Source: Neisseriaceae bacterium (GTDB taxonomy: Bacteria; Pseudomonadota; Gammaproteobacteria; Burkholderiales; Neisseriaceae). From it: a stretch of DNA of 64,000 nt. The stretch is taken from positions 248,001 to 312,000 of the forward strand of contig CP046107.1 of the NCBI GenBank assembly GCA_016864895.1, given 5' to 3'. A program made the translations under genes and the position numbers. The notes below the pieces were generated by a model, which worked only from the letters and a program-made list of their open reading frames with translations, had not been told where the DNA came from and ran no database searches. Shown here piece by piece: positions 8,602 through 17,636 of this stretch (positions are counted from its first letter, which is position 1; every line of letters begins with the position of its first letter).

Positions 8602-9684
8602 CTATTCTGATTGATAAAACCTTTCAAGCTGTTCTGCCTGATATTCCATAATAAGTGGTTGAATGATCTCATCTAAATTTCCTTCCATAATATTCTCTAA
8701 TTTATACAAAGTCAGATTAATACGATGGTCAGTTACTCTACCCTGAGGGTAGTTATATGTTCTAATTCTTTCACTTCTATCACCACTACCAATCAAACTT
8801 TTTCTTTCCGCCGCTTCTCTATCTTGAGCTGCATTTTTTTTCTGATCATACAATCTGGTAGCTAATACTTTCATTGCTTGTGCTTTATTGCTGTGTTGTG
8901 ATCTCCCATCCTGACATTCCACTACTAAGCCTGTTGGCAAATGAGTGATGCGCACAGCTGAATCTGTTTTGTTGATGTGTTGCCCACCAGCACCACTTGC
9001 TCTGAAAGTATCAATTTTTAAATCATTAGGGCTTAAATTAACCTCTTCTATTTCATCTGCTTCAGGCATTATAGCCACCGTACAAGAAGAAGTATGAATT
9101 CTTCCTTGACTTTCAGTCTCAGGAATTCTTTGTACTCTATGCCCACCTGATTCAAATTTGAGCTGTTTATAAATCCTATCTCCCTGAATTTGTACAATAA
9201 TCTCTTTATAGCCCCCAAGCTCTGACTCATTTGCAGATATAATTTCAACCTTCCAATTACGATTTTCTGCATATTTCGAATACATTCTAAATAGATCACC
9301 AGCAAACAAAGCAGCCTCTTGACCTCCAGTACCAGCTCTAATCTCTAAAATAATATTTTTATGATCATCATCATCTTTAGGTAAAAGTAATAGTTGTAAT
9401 TGATGTTCTAAATTTTCAATAGCTTTTGTATTTAATTCAATTTCTTCTTGGGCTAATTCTTTCATTTCGGGATCAGAAAGCATCTCCTTTGCCACGTAAA
9501 GATTTTCCTGAGCCTCTTTGTAAGATTGATAAGATTTAATAACAGGCATTAATTCTGAATGCTCTTTAGTTAACTTTCTATATTCATCTAAATTATTAGT
9601 AACGTCTTCACTTGCCAAAAGACGTGTTACTTCTTCTAAGCGGTTACTTAAGTTATCAAGTTTATGGATTAAAGAAAGTTTCAT
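8602..9684 (-). CDS. prfA: Peptide chain release factor 1
   Basis: RF1, which recognises UAA and UAG stop codons and triggers peptidyl-tRNA hydrolysis on the ribosome. Length 360 aa, the standard size. The catalytic GGQ lies in [19 protein letters not shown] (near residue 235). The stop-codon recognition tripeptide of domain 2 is PET in [18 protein letters not shown], a PxT form that separates RF1 from RF2 (SPF). The N-terminal domain is a coiled coil. It is transcribed alone on the minus strand between two plus-strand genes; hemK/prmC, often a neighbour, is absent here. Confidence 0.96.
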   Translation of the reverse strand: MKLSLIHKLDNLSNRLEEVTRLLASEDVTNNLDEYRKLTKEHSELMPVIKSYQSYKEAQENLYVAKEMLSDPEMKELAQEEIELNTKAIENLEHQLQLLLLPKDDDDHKNIILEIRAGTGGQEAALFAGDLFRMYSKYAENRNWKVEIISANESELGGYKEIIVQIQGDRIYKQLKFESGGHRVQRIPETESQGRIHTSSCTVAIMPEADEIEEVNLSPNDLKIDTFRASGAGGQHINKTDSAVRITHLPTGLVVECQDGRSQHSNKAQAMKVLATRLYDQKKNAAQDREAAERKSLIGSGDRSERIRTYNYPQGRVTDHRINLTLYKLENIMEGNLDEIIQPLIMEYQAEQLERFYQSE

Positions 9685-9758
9685 ATATCAACAATACAAA
9701 ATAAAGTGCACATTATAACATCAGTATTATTTGATTAAAATTAGAATAAAGAACAAAA

Positions 9759-9789
9759 AGGCAGAAAAATATTTGTATTTTTTCTGCCT
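9759..9789 (-). terminator. Orphan terminator-like hairpin upstream of prfA
   Basis: AGGCAGAAAAA pairs with TTTTTTCTGCCT around an AT loop. On the minus strand the stem is followed by TTTTTG, a reasonable intrinsic terminator. No gene lies just upstream on that strand, so it may insulate prfA from antisense transcription out of the hrpA side, or end a short unrecognised transcript. Confidence 0.55.
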
Positions 9790-9962
9790 GTTATGATGAC
9801 AAGTGGTTATTTATTGTATTTCGTCTAAAAATATTTTAATGTAATTTATTTCTCCATATATCTTGAACAAAAATTATTCATATAATATGTTTATTTATCG
9901 AATTTCTGTAAAAAAAAAAAAACAGATAACTCCACCCATGATATTAATACGATCTCAAATTA

Positions 9963-9990
9963 TTGACATATATTTTAGTCATTTTATTAA
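9963..9990 (+). promoter_or_regulatory. Candidate hrpA promoter
   Basis: Perfect -35 TTGACA at 9963-9968, then a 16-base spacer to TATTAA at 9985-9990 (4 of 6 to the -10 consensus). It is about 50 bases upstream of the hrpA start. Confidence 0.45.
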
Positions 9991-10038
9991 AACTAATTCT
10001 GTTATAGAATAAGAGTTTAAATTTAAAAAATCAGATTA

Positions 10039-13000
10039 ATGGATTTGAATCAAGTATTATCTAAAGATATTTTTTTCCTTCAACAGGCTCAAAAAGATCC
10101 TAATAAGTTTGGTGGTCTAAAAAATATTCAACAAAAATATCAAAAATCACATCAAGCCTATTTAAATAGATTACAAAAAAAGCCAACTGTTCATTTCGAT
10201 GAAAATCTTCCTATTATTGAAAAGCATGATGAAATAAAAAAAGCAATACAGAATAACCAAGTTGTCATTATTTGTGGAGAGACAGGTTCTGGTAAAACCA
10301 CACAAATTCCTAAAATATGTTTGGAATTAGATCGAGGGATAGCAGGTATGATAGGTCATACTCAACCACGGAGAATTGCAGCTAGAGCAATAGCCACAAA
10401 AATTGCAGAAGAGTTTAAGTCTGAAGTTTCCAAAGAAGTAGGCTATAAAGTTAGATTTCAGGATAAGACCAGTGAAGATACCTATATTAAATTAATAACC
10501 GATGGTATGTTGCTCTCAGAAATACAAAGTAGTCGTTACTTACAAGCTTATGATACTATCATCATAGATGAAGCACATGAAAGAAGTTTGAATATTGATT
10601 TTTTATTAGGGTATCTCAAAAAAATTATAAAAAAAAGAAAAGATCTAAAAATTATTATTACTTCAGCTACTATTAATGCTGATATGTTCAGTAAACATTT
10701 CGATCAGGCACCTATTATTCATGTATCAGGAAGAACTTATCCAATAGAAGTACGTTATAGACCTTTGCAATCTGAGGATGAAAATGAAGCTAATATTTCA
10801 TTACCTGAAGCAATATTACAAGCAATTAATGAACTTTGGGCAATTGAAAAGGGTGATATTTTAGTTTTTCTTCCAGGAGAAAGAGAAATTCGAGAAAGTG
10901 CTGATTTTTTAAGGAAAAGCCATCTCAACAAAATGGAAATCTTGCCTCTTTTTTCTCGCTTATCAAATAATGATCAACAAAAAATATTTCATCCTAAACA
11001 ATCAGATAGAAGAATAATTCTCTCTACCAACATTGCAGAAACGTCTTTAACAGTACCAGGTATTAAATACGTTATTGATAGCGGCCAAGCAAGAGTCAAA
11101 CGTTATGCACCTAGAGCAAAAGTCGAACAATTGAATATAGAAAAAATATCCCAAGCTGCAGCCAAACAACGCATGGGTAGATGTGGTCGAACTAGTAAAG
11201 GAATTTGCATTAGATTATACTCAGAAGAAGATTACTTGAATCGAAATGAATTTACTGATCCCGAAATTCTTCGTTCTAATTTAGCTCATGTTATTTTGAT
11301 GATCAGTTACCTACGATTGGGAAATATTAATTCATTTCCTCTGATTGATTTACCTGATTCTAGGTTAATTAACAATGGTATACAATTATTAAATCAATTA
11401 GGGGCAATGAACCAAAAAGAAGAACTTACTTCATTGGGTCGAGAAATGGCTAAAATTCCGTTAGACCCACAATTTTCTAGAATATTACTAGCAGCAAAAC
11501 AACATGATTGCGTCTATGAAATCTTAATTATTGTTTCGGCTTTATCAATACAAGATCCAAGAGAAAGACCTTTTGAAGCCAAAGAGGCTGCCAAACAAGC
11601 ACATGAGAAATTTTCCCACCCTAATTCGGATTTTTTAAGTTTCATATACCTATGGAATTTTTTTCAAACATACCAACAACAATATTCAAATAGACAATTA
11701 TTACAATTATGTAAGGAAAATTTTCTTTCTTATTTACGTATGAAAGAATGGAAAGACTTATTTAAGCAGTTAAAACAAATCATCCAAGAAATGGGCTTCA
11801 GGATAAAAGAAAATAGAGAAATTGCAATAGATGGTATTTCTAAAAAACAAAAAGTGCCGTTGAATTTTATATCTTATGAACAAATACATTGTGCTTTATT
11901 ATCTGGTTTACTAACCAACATAGGAATGAAATCAATTGATAGTAATGATTATATAAATGTTAGAGGTAATCATTTTTACATTTTCCCAACCTCTTATTTA
12001 TACAAGAAAAAACCTAAATGGATTATGGCTTCTGAATTAATAGAGACCTCAAAACTTTATGCACGAAACGTTGCCATGATAGAGCCAGAATGGGTGGAAA
12101 AAGAAGCTAACCATTTAATTAAATACCACTATTTTGAACCTAGATGGTCAAATAAAAGAGGTGAGGTTGTAGCTAACCAAAAAGTATCATTATATGGATT
12201 AACAATTATCCCTAGCCGAATAGTTAGTTTTAGTAAAATAGATTCTAATCTTGCTCGAGAAATATTCATTAAGGATGGTTTGACATCAAGTAATTTAGAC
12301 TTGAAAGATTCTTTTTACATAAACAATCAAACAGTACTTAACGAAGTTGAAGAGTTAGAAAATAAAGAAAGAAAGCAAAATTTATTATTAGAAGATGTAT
12401 TATTTGATTTTTATAATCAAAGATTACCGAAAAATATCGTTGATTTAACGAGTCTAAAAAACTGGTTAAATAAAGATAAAGATTCACATAACTCTGTATT
12501 AAGTTTTGAGTTAAGTGATCTCATAATCCATACTAAACAATTAGATACAGAAGAACAATTTCCAAAGTATTTAATTATAGATAATACACGTTTGTCATTA
12601 ATTTATCGGTTTGAATTAAATCATCCTATGGATGGGGTAACATTACAACTACCATTAGCATTTTTAAACAAAATTAATGCCAAGCATTTGGAATGGCTTG
12701 TTCCAGGTATGATACGGGAAAAATTACAATTACTCATTAAAGCCCTACCTAAAAATCTTAGAAAAATATGTGTACCTATTCCTGAATTTATCACTAATTT
12801 TTTAATGACTAACCCAGATGATTCACAAGCTATCATTCCCCAATTGGCTAAAGCTATTGGTAAAAAAGCAGGTAATATAAACCTATTTACACAAACAATT
12901 TTAGAAAATTGGCAGAAATATCAATTACCTGATTACTGCTACATGAATATACAAGTAATTGATGAAAATAATAAAGAATTAGCAATGGGGCGTGATTTAC

Positions 13001-13935
13001 TAACTTTACAAAAAAGACTGGGTATCCAAGCTCAAAATGCATTCAGAGATTACAATAATAATCAATATCTTGATCAACAAAATATAACTCATTGGAATAT
13101 CGGAAGTATACCATCTCAAATTAAGTTTTCTAGAGATGATGGACAACTGTTAATAGGGTATTTAGGTCTTAATATTCAAGACAATGGAAGAATTTCCCTA
13201 ACAGTATTTGATACTAAAGAAGCTGCAGAGGAGGCACATCAACAAGGGGTTATTGCATTAATGAAATTACAGTTAAAAGAGCAAGTTAAGAATCTAAATA
13301 AAAATATACCAGACTTTAATCAAATCATTTTGTTATTTCGTGGTTTATACTTAAGTGAAGTACTTAAAAAAGAAATTATTGATACGATTTGTGAACGAGC
13401 ATTTATTGGAGATGATGAACTACCTAAAGATGAAAAAAGTTTTAATCAGCAATTAAGAATTGCAAAACAACGATTACCTGAAATTAAAATAGCAATACAT
13501 GAATATTTATTAAATGTTGCCAACGCTTATAATGAATTAAAACAAAAACAAGGAAAACATGTTTTAACTAAAAAAATTGAGGAACAACTTTCTCGTATTA
13601 TCTATCCAGGATTCATTATAAACACACCTTGGAATATTTGGCCAAGATTACCAGTATATCTGAAAGCCATCCAATTACGATTGGATAAATACAGCAACAA
13701 CCCAGCGCGAGATAAAGATAATCAATTACAAATCGAGCAACTAGAAGAGCGTTTTTATGAATTATTCACTAAAACTAAACAAGAAAAACATTTTATTTCT
13801 CGGGAGTTAGTTCAATATAGATGGAAAATAGAAGAACTTCGAGTGTCACTATTTGCCCAAGAATTAAAAATACCTTATCCAGTTTCATTAAAACGTTTAG
13901 AAAAAGAGTGGCAGAAATTAACCCAAATCATTTGA
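10039..13935 (+). CDS. hrpA: ATP-dependent RNA helicase HrpA
   Basis: DEAH-box RNA helicase of 1298 aa, the usual size for HrpA (about 1300), linked in other bacteria to mRNA processing and rescue of stalled ribosomes. Motif I is GETGSGKT at residues 80-87, and motif II DEAH is in IIIDEAHERSLNIDFLLGYL (near 180). Motif III is SATIN; motif VI is QRMGRCGRTSKG (near 380). Then come the winged-helix and OB-fold regions, and the long C-terminal DUF3418 half unique to HrpA. The Shine-Dalgarno is poor (AAAAAATCAGATTAATG). It is a single gene, closed by a very strong bidirectional terminator. Confidence 0.95.
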   Translation: MDLNQVLSKDIFFLQQAQKDPNKFGGLKNIQQKYQKSHQAYLNRLQKKPTVHFDENLPIIEKHDEIKKAIQNNQVVIICGETGSGKTTQIPKICLELDRGIAGMIGHTQPRRIAARAIATKIAEEFKSEVSKEVGYKVRFQDKTSEDTYIKLITDGMLLSEIQSSRYLQAYDTIIIDEAHERSLNIDFLLGYLKKIIKKRKDLKIIITSATINADMFSKHFDQAPIIHVSGRTYPIEVRYRPLQSEDENEANISLPEAILQAINELWAIEKGDILVFLPGEREIRESADFLRKSHLNKMEILPLFSRLSNNDQQKIFHPKQSDRRIILSTNIAETSLTVPGIKYVIDSGQARVKRYAPRAKVEQLNIEKISQAAAKQRMGRCGRTSKGICIRLYSEEDYLNRNEFTDPEILRSNLAHVILMISYLRLGNINSFPLIDLPDSRLINNGIQLLNQLGAMNQKEELTSLGREMAKIPLDPQFSRILLAAKQHDCVYEILIIVSALSIQDPRERPFEAKEAAKQAHEKFSHPNSDFLSFIYLWNFFQTYQQQYSNRQLLQLCKENFLSYLRMKEWKDLFKQLKQIIQEMGFRIKENREIAIDGISKKQKVPLNFISYEQIHCALLSGLLTNIGMKSIDSNDYINVRGNHFYIFPTSYLYKKKPKWIMASELIETSKLYARNVAMIEPEWVEKEANHLIKYHYFEPRWSNKRGEVVANQKVSLYGLTIIPSRIVSFSKIDSNLAREIFIKDGLTSSNLDLKDSFYINNQTVLNEVEELENKERKQNLLLEDVLFDFYNQRLPKNIVDLTSLKNWLNKDKDSHNSVLSFELSDLIIHTKQLDTEEQFPKYLIIDNTRLSLIYRFELNHPMDGVTLQLPLAFLNKINAKHLEWLVPGMIREKLQLLIKALPKNLRKICVPIPEFITNFLMTNPDDSQAIIPQLAKAIGKKAGNINLFTQTILENWQKYQLPDYCYMNIQVIDENNKELAMGRDLLTLQKRLGIQAQNAFRDYNNNQYLDQQNITHWNIGSIPSQIKFSRDDGQLLIGYLGLNIQDNGRISLTVFDTKEAAEEAHQQGVIALMKLQLKEQVKNLNKNIPDFNQIILLFRGLYLSEVLKKEIIDTICERAFIGDDELPKDEKSFNQQLRIAKQRLPEIKIAIHEYLLNVANAYNELKQKQGKHVLTKKIEEQLSRIIYPGFIINTPWNIWPRLPVYLKAIQLRLDKYSNNPARDKDNQLQIEQLEERFYELFTKTKQEKHFISRELVQYRWKIEELRVSLFAQELKIPYPVSLKRLEKEWQKLTQII

Positions 13936-14019
13936 ATTTATGTTCCTCATCCAAATTTAAATAATTATCGATTTTTATGTTAGAATCATTCATGACTTAT
14001 ATTATAATTGAGTATTAAT

Positions 14020-14060
14020 AGCTAAAAAAAAAGAGCCCTACGAGCTCTTTTTTTTTAGCT
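14020..14060. terminator. Strong bidirectional terminator
   Basis: A 17-bp perfect stem, AGCTAAAAAAAAAGAGC / GCTCTTTTTTTTTAGCT, with a 7-base loop. It carries A- and T-runs on both sides and lies between convergent hrpA (+) and the NTF2-like gene (-), so it should stop transcription in both directions. Confidence 0.93.
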
Positions 14061-14062
14061 AT

Positions 14063-14470
14063 TTACCCAACATAGTTTTGGATCAAAATAATCTTATGAT
14101 CATCATTAAATTTAAAAACTGAACGAGATTCATTTTTAACAACCTCTCCCTTTTTATAAGGGGCTTGAGAACCTAAATCCTTATTTACAACACCTTCAAA
14201 AGAAATACTGATCTCTACAGTATCGCCTTTTTCCGAAATCTTTGAAATTTTTTGCTTAGGATCATCAAAAATAGCTAACATATCTTTTGCAATTTTTGAT
14301 GCCTCATCACTCGTTGAACGTTTGAATTGATTGATACCATATATGTAACGAGTAAAGTTAGGTGCAATATTCTGAATTTCGATGTCTTCGGCAAATTGTT
14401 TTGCCATATCATCAGCATTCATTTCTTGACTAGCTTTAAAATAGTCCTCAACAATTTTTTTATGATTCAT
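14063..14470 (-). CDS. NTF2-like / SnoaL-type small protein
   Basis: Length 135 aa, with no signal peptide. The pattern MNHKKIVEDYFKASQEMNADDMAKQF, an ENI-type strand, then DTVEISISFEGVV and the closing SRSVFKFNDDHKIILIQNYVG is typical of the cone-shaped NTF2-like fold (nuclear transport factor 2, SnoaL, ketosteroid isomerase). These proteins are isomerases, hydrolases or simple binding domains; no catalytic residue can be assigned here. A good promoter lies at 14523-14551, and the ribosome site AAAGGAA is duplicated upstream (see repeat). Confidence 0.6.
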   Translation of the reverse strand: MNHKKIVEDYFKASQEMNADDMAKQFAEDIEIQNIAPNFTRYIYGINQFKRSTSDEASKIAKDMLAIFDDPKQKISKISEKGDTVEISISFEGVVNKDLGSQAPYKKGEVVKNESRSVFKFNDDHKIILIQNYVG

Positions 14471-14476
14471 AGTCTT

Positions 14477-14502
14477 TTCCTTTAATACGTTCCTTTAATA
14501 CG
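14477..14502 (-). repeat. Tandem 13-bp duplication containing the ribosome site
   Basis: TTCCTTTAATACG occurs twice, head to tail and without mismatch (14477-14489 and 14490-14502). On the coding strand each copy reads CGTATTAAAGGAA, so the Shine-Dalgarno core AAAGGA of the NTF2-like gene is doubled. Only the inner copy is at working distance from the ATG. Confidence 0.85.
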
Positions 14503-14522
14503 AATAGAATTAACTGTGTTTT

Positions 14523-14551
14523 ATTATACAGTTAAGATTTTTATAAATCAA
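14523..14551 (-). promoter_or_regulatory. Promoter of the NTF2-like gene
   Basis: On the minus strand: -35 TTGATT (14551-14546), a 17-base spacer and a perfect -10 TATAAT (14528-14523). The -10 lies inside an inverted repeat, TTAACTGT (14510-14517) / ACAGTTAA (14528-14535), which could be an operator or a weak terminator for the gene upstream. Confidence 0.65.
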
Positions 14552-14582
14552 TGTATACTACTGACATAAGAATTAAATATAT

Positions 14583-15569
14583 TTACTCATCATCATTTGA
14601 TGAGATAGGTGTAACTGTATAGCCATGTTCTCTAAGTTGTTGAATTAATCCTATTGAACCATATAGATGTAATAACCCTACTACAAAAAAATTTTTCTGT
14701 TTGGGTAAGAGAGATAAAATTGTTGGCATCCAATGTAAATTGCGTTTATCCAACATTTCTTTTTTTAACCATTTTGCAGATGCTAATGTTTCTTTACTAT
14801 GTAGCGCCGAAAAAATAGATTTTTCAGGTGTAAGCGACATACCAATTGCTTCGAGACTCTTACTATCACCACTATGGTAGAGAAAATACATAGACCGCAT
14901 ACTCATTTCTGCCATCTTTTCTTGAGATAAAATTTGATCAATATCATTTAATATAAGATCCATAGGCTTATCTTTAAGAATGTAGTACCGAAACATATGA
15001 TTTTCTAAACCACCTATTGGAATATTCATACGTTTTGCTTCAGCCATCACCAAATAGTCAACACCCTTTTCTGTTGAAAAATTTCTTTCAACTAAAACTT
15101 GTGGTAAATAAATAGGTAAAATCCAAGGTTGGATATAATTCAACTTTTCAGAATTTAACTGACTGCTATTACCCTTATTTTTTTTCTCAGTTAATTCCAA
15201 AAACATCTTCTTTATTTTTTTAAATCTTTCTGTTCCTATCTTATCTTCTAATGTTTGATGACTGTCCATGTCATACATCTTTTGCATGAATTCAATAAAA
15301 TCTGAGTCAGTGGGATTTTCAACATCATCAGGAAATTTAACTTCTGCATAAATATAATCTGATTTCTGTATTATTTCTAATATTTTATTGGATAATACAT
15401 CGTCTAATTTGCCAAAATGTAAGGAACCTAGCAAATAAGAAACTGGTTCTCCTGCTTTAGATACCTGCCATAATGTGCTTGTGATTTTAGGACTGTCACT
15501 CGTTGTAAAACTTTTAGCATTATCATTATGACTACAACTGGTTATTAATAAAATAAATGATAAAAACAA
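14583..15569 (-). CDS. TraB/GumN family lipoprotein
   Basis: Length 328 aa from the TTG at 15569. The frame encodes a lipoprotein signal ending LLITSC, then the TraB/GumN fold: ISYLLGSLHFGKLDD-like region (SYLLGSLHFGKLDDVL), AEVKFPDD, LPQVLVERNFSTEKGVDYLVMAEAKR, GGLENHMFRY, and FFVVGLLHLYGSIGLIQQLREHGY near the end. GxxH and ExK-like residues place it in the TIKI/TraB metalloprotease-like group; proteolysis is an inference. The start is odd. A well-placed AAAGG and ATG lie at 15594, but they are out of frame with this ORF because of an A6 tract; removing one A would give MFKKYIHFLFLSFILLITSC, an ideal signal peptide (see findings). Confidence 0.75.
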   Translation of the reverse strand: MFLSFILLITSCSHNDNAKSFTTSDSPKITSTLWQVSKAGEPVSYLLGSLHFGKLDDVLSNKILEIIQKSDYIYAEVKFPDDVENPTDSDFIEFMQKMYDMDSHQTLEDKIGTERFKKIKKMFLELTEKKNKGNSSQLNSEKLNYIQPWILPIYLPQVLVERNFSTEKGVDYLVMAEAKRMNIPIGGLENHMFRYYILKDKPMDLILNDIDQILSQEKMAEMSMRSMYFLYHSGDSKSLEAIGMSLTPEKSIFSALHSKETLASAKWLKKEMLDKRNLHWMPTILSLLPKQKNFFVVGLLHLYGSIGLIQQLREHGYTVTPISSNDDE

Positions 15570-15658
15570 AAAATGAATATACTTTTTTAAACATGTATAA
15601 CCTTTAAATTAAATAATAAATTAAATAAAATTATTCCCGTCAAAGATAAAAATATTAA

Positions 15659-16288
15659 TTAGTCTACTATAAAGCATTTTTTTATCATCCACAGTGTTCC
15701 TCTTTCCAACTCAAGCAAAGCTTTCTTTATTGACAAGCCTCCAGCATAACCAGTAAGAGAGCCATCACTACCTATCACACGATGACAAGGAATCAAAATG
15801 CTAATCAGATTTCTACTATTAGCATTAGCAATACTTCTCACTGCATTAGGTTTCTCTAAGAGGATAGCTTGCTCCTTGTAAGAAATAGTCTCACCATAAG
15901 GAATGGTTTTTAAAGAGTTCCAAACACTTATCTGAAATTTTGTTCCACAAAAGACTGTAGGAATTGTAAACTGAGTTCGCTTTTTAGAAAAATAAGAGTC
16001 TAACTGATTTTTTAATTCATCTAAGACTGGGCTACTACTCTTAAAACATAGATTAGCTTGGTAATAGGTAGAGATTTTATCTAAGATACGCTCAGTTCTA
16101 CCATTTTGAATTAAATCCAATAAACAAACTTTTCCATTAAATATACCGGACACATAATCGCCAATTGGAGTGGAAATAATTTTTATCTCAATAGTATTTA
16201 TGGGTGAAAAGGAACGATGTAAATTAATTCCATTGCTGATAGTAATCAAATCTTCATAAAAATTTTTACTTATTTTGTACATATCCAT
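15659..16288 (-). CDS. ogt: Methylated-DNA--protein-cysteine methyltransferase (Ogt/AdaB type)
   Basis: DNA repair protein that transfers alkyl groups from O6-alkylguanine to its own cysteine. Length 209 aa. The C-terminal domain has the signature LIPCHRVIGSDGSLTGYAGG, with the acceptor cysteine in PCHRV near residue 168. It is preceded by FQISVWNSLKTIPYGETISY and the DNA-binding helix with NAVRSIANANSRN. The N-terminal 90 residues form the ribonuclease-H-like domain, poorly conserved as usual. It is a single minus-strand gene with no Ada regulatory domain. Confidence 0.92.
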   Translation of the reverse strand: MDMYKISKNFYEDLITISNGINLHRSFSPINTIEIKIISTPIGDYVSGIFNGKVCLLDLIQNGRTERILDKISTYYQANLCFKSSSPVLDELKNQLDSYFSKKRTQFTIPTVFCGTKFQISVWNSLKTIPYGETISYKEQAILLEKPNAVRSIANANSRNLISILIPCHRVIGSDGSLTGYAGGLSIKKALLELERGTLWMIKKCFIVD

Positions 16289-16606
16289 ATTTTTAATTTT
16301 ATATTTTTATTCGATTTCCGATTTTATCTTATCAAAAATAACGCACTTGATACAAAATTAATTTCGTATGTCATCTAATTTTAGTTGTATAAAGTTGATT
16401 ACTGAATACTAATCAGATTTTTACTCAACAAAATATATATTCAGCCGCTATGGTACTTACCGTACAAAAGGATTCAAGGTTGTTTACTGATTTTTTAACC
16501 GTAACCTTAACAATATTTCTAAAGAGTGAAGTTGTACAGGCTTATAATTTAAATAACTTAACTTCAAAAATTATTTATTACTCATTCTTGAACAAGCTCT
16601 ATCTCA
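16289..16606. other. Intergenic region upstream of ogt
   Basis: About 320 bases. A 67-codon ORF on the plus strand (16450-16653) overlaps the end of the minus-strand gene at 16607 and lacks a ribosome site, so I do not call it. No RNA gene or clear terminator seen. Confidence 0.5.
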
Positions 16607-16825
16607 TTATTTTTCCTGCAAATCACTTAATTCAGGATATTTTTGATAAATAGTTAACAATAAAGAAGTATCAATTTCTCCAATAGCCTTACAAATTCCT
16701 TCTCGAATAATTTCATATTCCTTAAAATAGGCAATGTCTTGGATATCAAATATTCCAGCTAAATCTTGAATTGCTTGTAAAGCCTGATTTTTTATTTTTC
16801 TGGCAATAATAATATCAGGTATCAT
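16607..16825 (-). CDS. Small conserved-looking hypothetical protein
   Basis: Length 72 aa, not recognised. The sequence is mostly helical and charged (QALQAIQDLAGIFDIQDIAYF, then EYEIIREGICKAIGEID and LLTIYQKYPELSDLQEK), with no signal peptide or membrane segment. A good Shine-Dalgarno, AAGGAA, lies 4 bases before the ATG. It is the last gene of the minus-strand run fieF-msrB-arsC, 44 bases after arsC. The ribosome site and operon position argue that it is real. Confidence 0.6.
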   Translation of the reverse strand: MIPDIIIARKIKNQALQAIQDLAGIFDIQDIAYFKEYEIIREGICKAIGEIDTSLLLTIYQKYPELSDLQEK

Positions 16826-16869
16826 AAATTTCCTTATTAAAATCTAAAAAAAAATAATAGCTAGATATA

Positions 16870-17223
16870 TCAATGACTACTTTCGATAAATTCTTGTAGT
16901 TTTTCTAGTGGCCTGGCAATAACAGCTTGTTCATTTTTCACATATATAGGACGCTCTAATAATTCAGGACGCCTTATCAGTGCTTCAATGACAGCTGTAT
17001 TACTCAATACTTTTCCTTGATATTCTGTTTTCCAAATTCCTTCCCCAGTACGGATAATATCTACTGGCTCTAAATTCAAATATTTTAATAAATTTCTTAT
17101 TTCAGATTCAGAAAGCCCTGTTTCTAAATATAAAATAGTTTCAAATTCAATATTTTCTTCAGTTAAAAATTGAACAGCAGCTCTAGACTTACTACATTTA
17201 GGATTATGATATAAATAGCTCAT
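16870..17223 (-). CDS. arsC: ArsC-family reductase (arsenate reductase / Spx-like)
   Basis: Thioredoxin-fold protein of 117 aa in the ArsC family. It has the catalytic cysteine in YHNPKCSKSRAA near the N-terminus, then the EENIEFETILYLE and RPELLERPIYVKNEQAVIARP signatures (the RP-containing loop that binds substrate in glutathione/glutaredoxin-dependent arsenate reductases). An upstream in-frame ATG at 17256 would add 11 residues and overlap msrB. I chose the ATG at 17223 because AAAGG lies 8 bases before it and it starts at MSYLYHNPKC. Arsenate reduction is likely, but the family also includes YffB-like proteins of other function, and no ars operon surrounds it. Confidence 0.85.
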   Translation of the reverse strand: MSYLYHNPKCSKSRAAVQFLTEENIEFETILYLETGLSESEIRNLLKYLNLEPVDIIRTGEGIWKTEYQGKVLSNTAVIEALIRRPELLERPIYVKNEQAVIARPLEKLQEFIESSH

Positions 17224-17236
17224 TATATTTACCTTT

Positions 17237-17635
17237 TTATTCATTATTAGCTTCAAAAATCATAGCTAAAGAATTAATACAATAACGCTCATAAGTAGGC
17301 GCTGGCCCATCAGGAAACACATGACCTAAATGGGCATCACAACTAGAACACCTAACTTCAGATCGAATTTTACCTTGACTAGTATCAACCACTCTATAAG
17401 TTGCATCAGGCTCTGCTTCTTCAAAAAAAGCAGGCCAACCACAATGACTTTCAAATTTAGTTTGATGTGTAAATAATAAAGAATGGCAATTAGAACAATA
17501 ATAATTTCCTTCTTTAAAATGTTCATTATATTCACCAGAATAAGGGGGCTCAGTACCCGCCTCTCGAGTAATATGGTAAACATCATCGGTCAATATTTCT
17601 TTCCATTCATCATTGGTTTTTTTTACTTGATTCAT
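17237..17635 (-). CDS. msrB: Peptide-methionine (R)-S-oxide reductase MsrB
   Basis: Repairs oxidised methionine by reducing the R-sulfoxide, using thioredoxin. Length 132 aa, single domain. Two zinc-binding CxxC pairs are seen (YYCSNCHSLLF near residue 47; VRCSSCDAHLGHVF near 95). The catalytic cysteine is in RYCINSLAM near the C-terminus, with the substrate-binding HCGWPAFF. It begins one base after the fieF stop and is followed by arsC 13 bases on, so the three are probably cotranscribed. Confidence 0.95.
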   Translation of the reverse strand: MNQVKKTNDEWKEILTDDVYHITREAGTEPPYSGEYNEHFKEGNYYCSNCHSLLFTHQTKFESHCGWPAFFEEAEPDATYRVVDTSQGKIRSEVRCSSCDAHLGHVFPDGPAPTYERYCINSLAMIFEANNE

Positions 17636-17636
17636 A

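Larger units (their letters stand above)
9685..10038. other. Intergenic region between prfA and hrpA
   Basis: About 350 bases, very AT-rich, with no ORF. It contains a hairpin at 9759-9789, a run of 13 A residues around 9910-9922 and a candidate hrpA promoter at 9963-9990. Nothing else recognised. Confidence 0.6.

Noticed and set aside
16450-16653. Plus-strand ORF of 67 codons
   Set aside because: No ribosome site, no recognisable motif, and its 3' end overlaps the better supported minus-strand gene at 16607-16825.
17224-17256. Upstream ATG as start of arsC
   Set aside because: Adds 11 residues foreign to the family and overlaps msrB, while the ATG at 17223 has a good AAAGG site.
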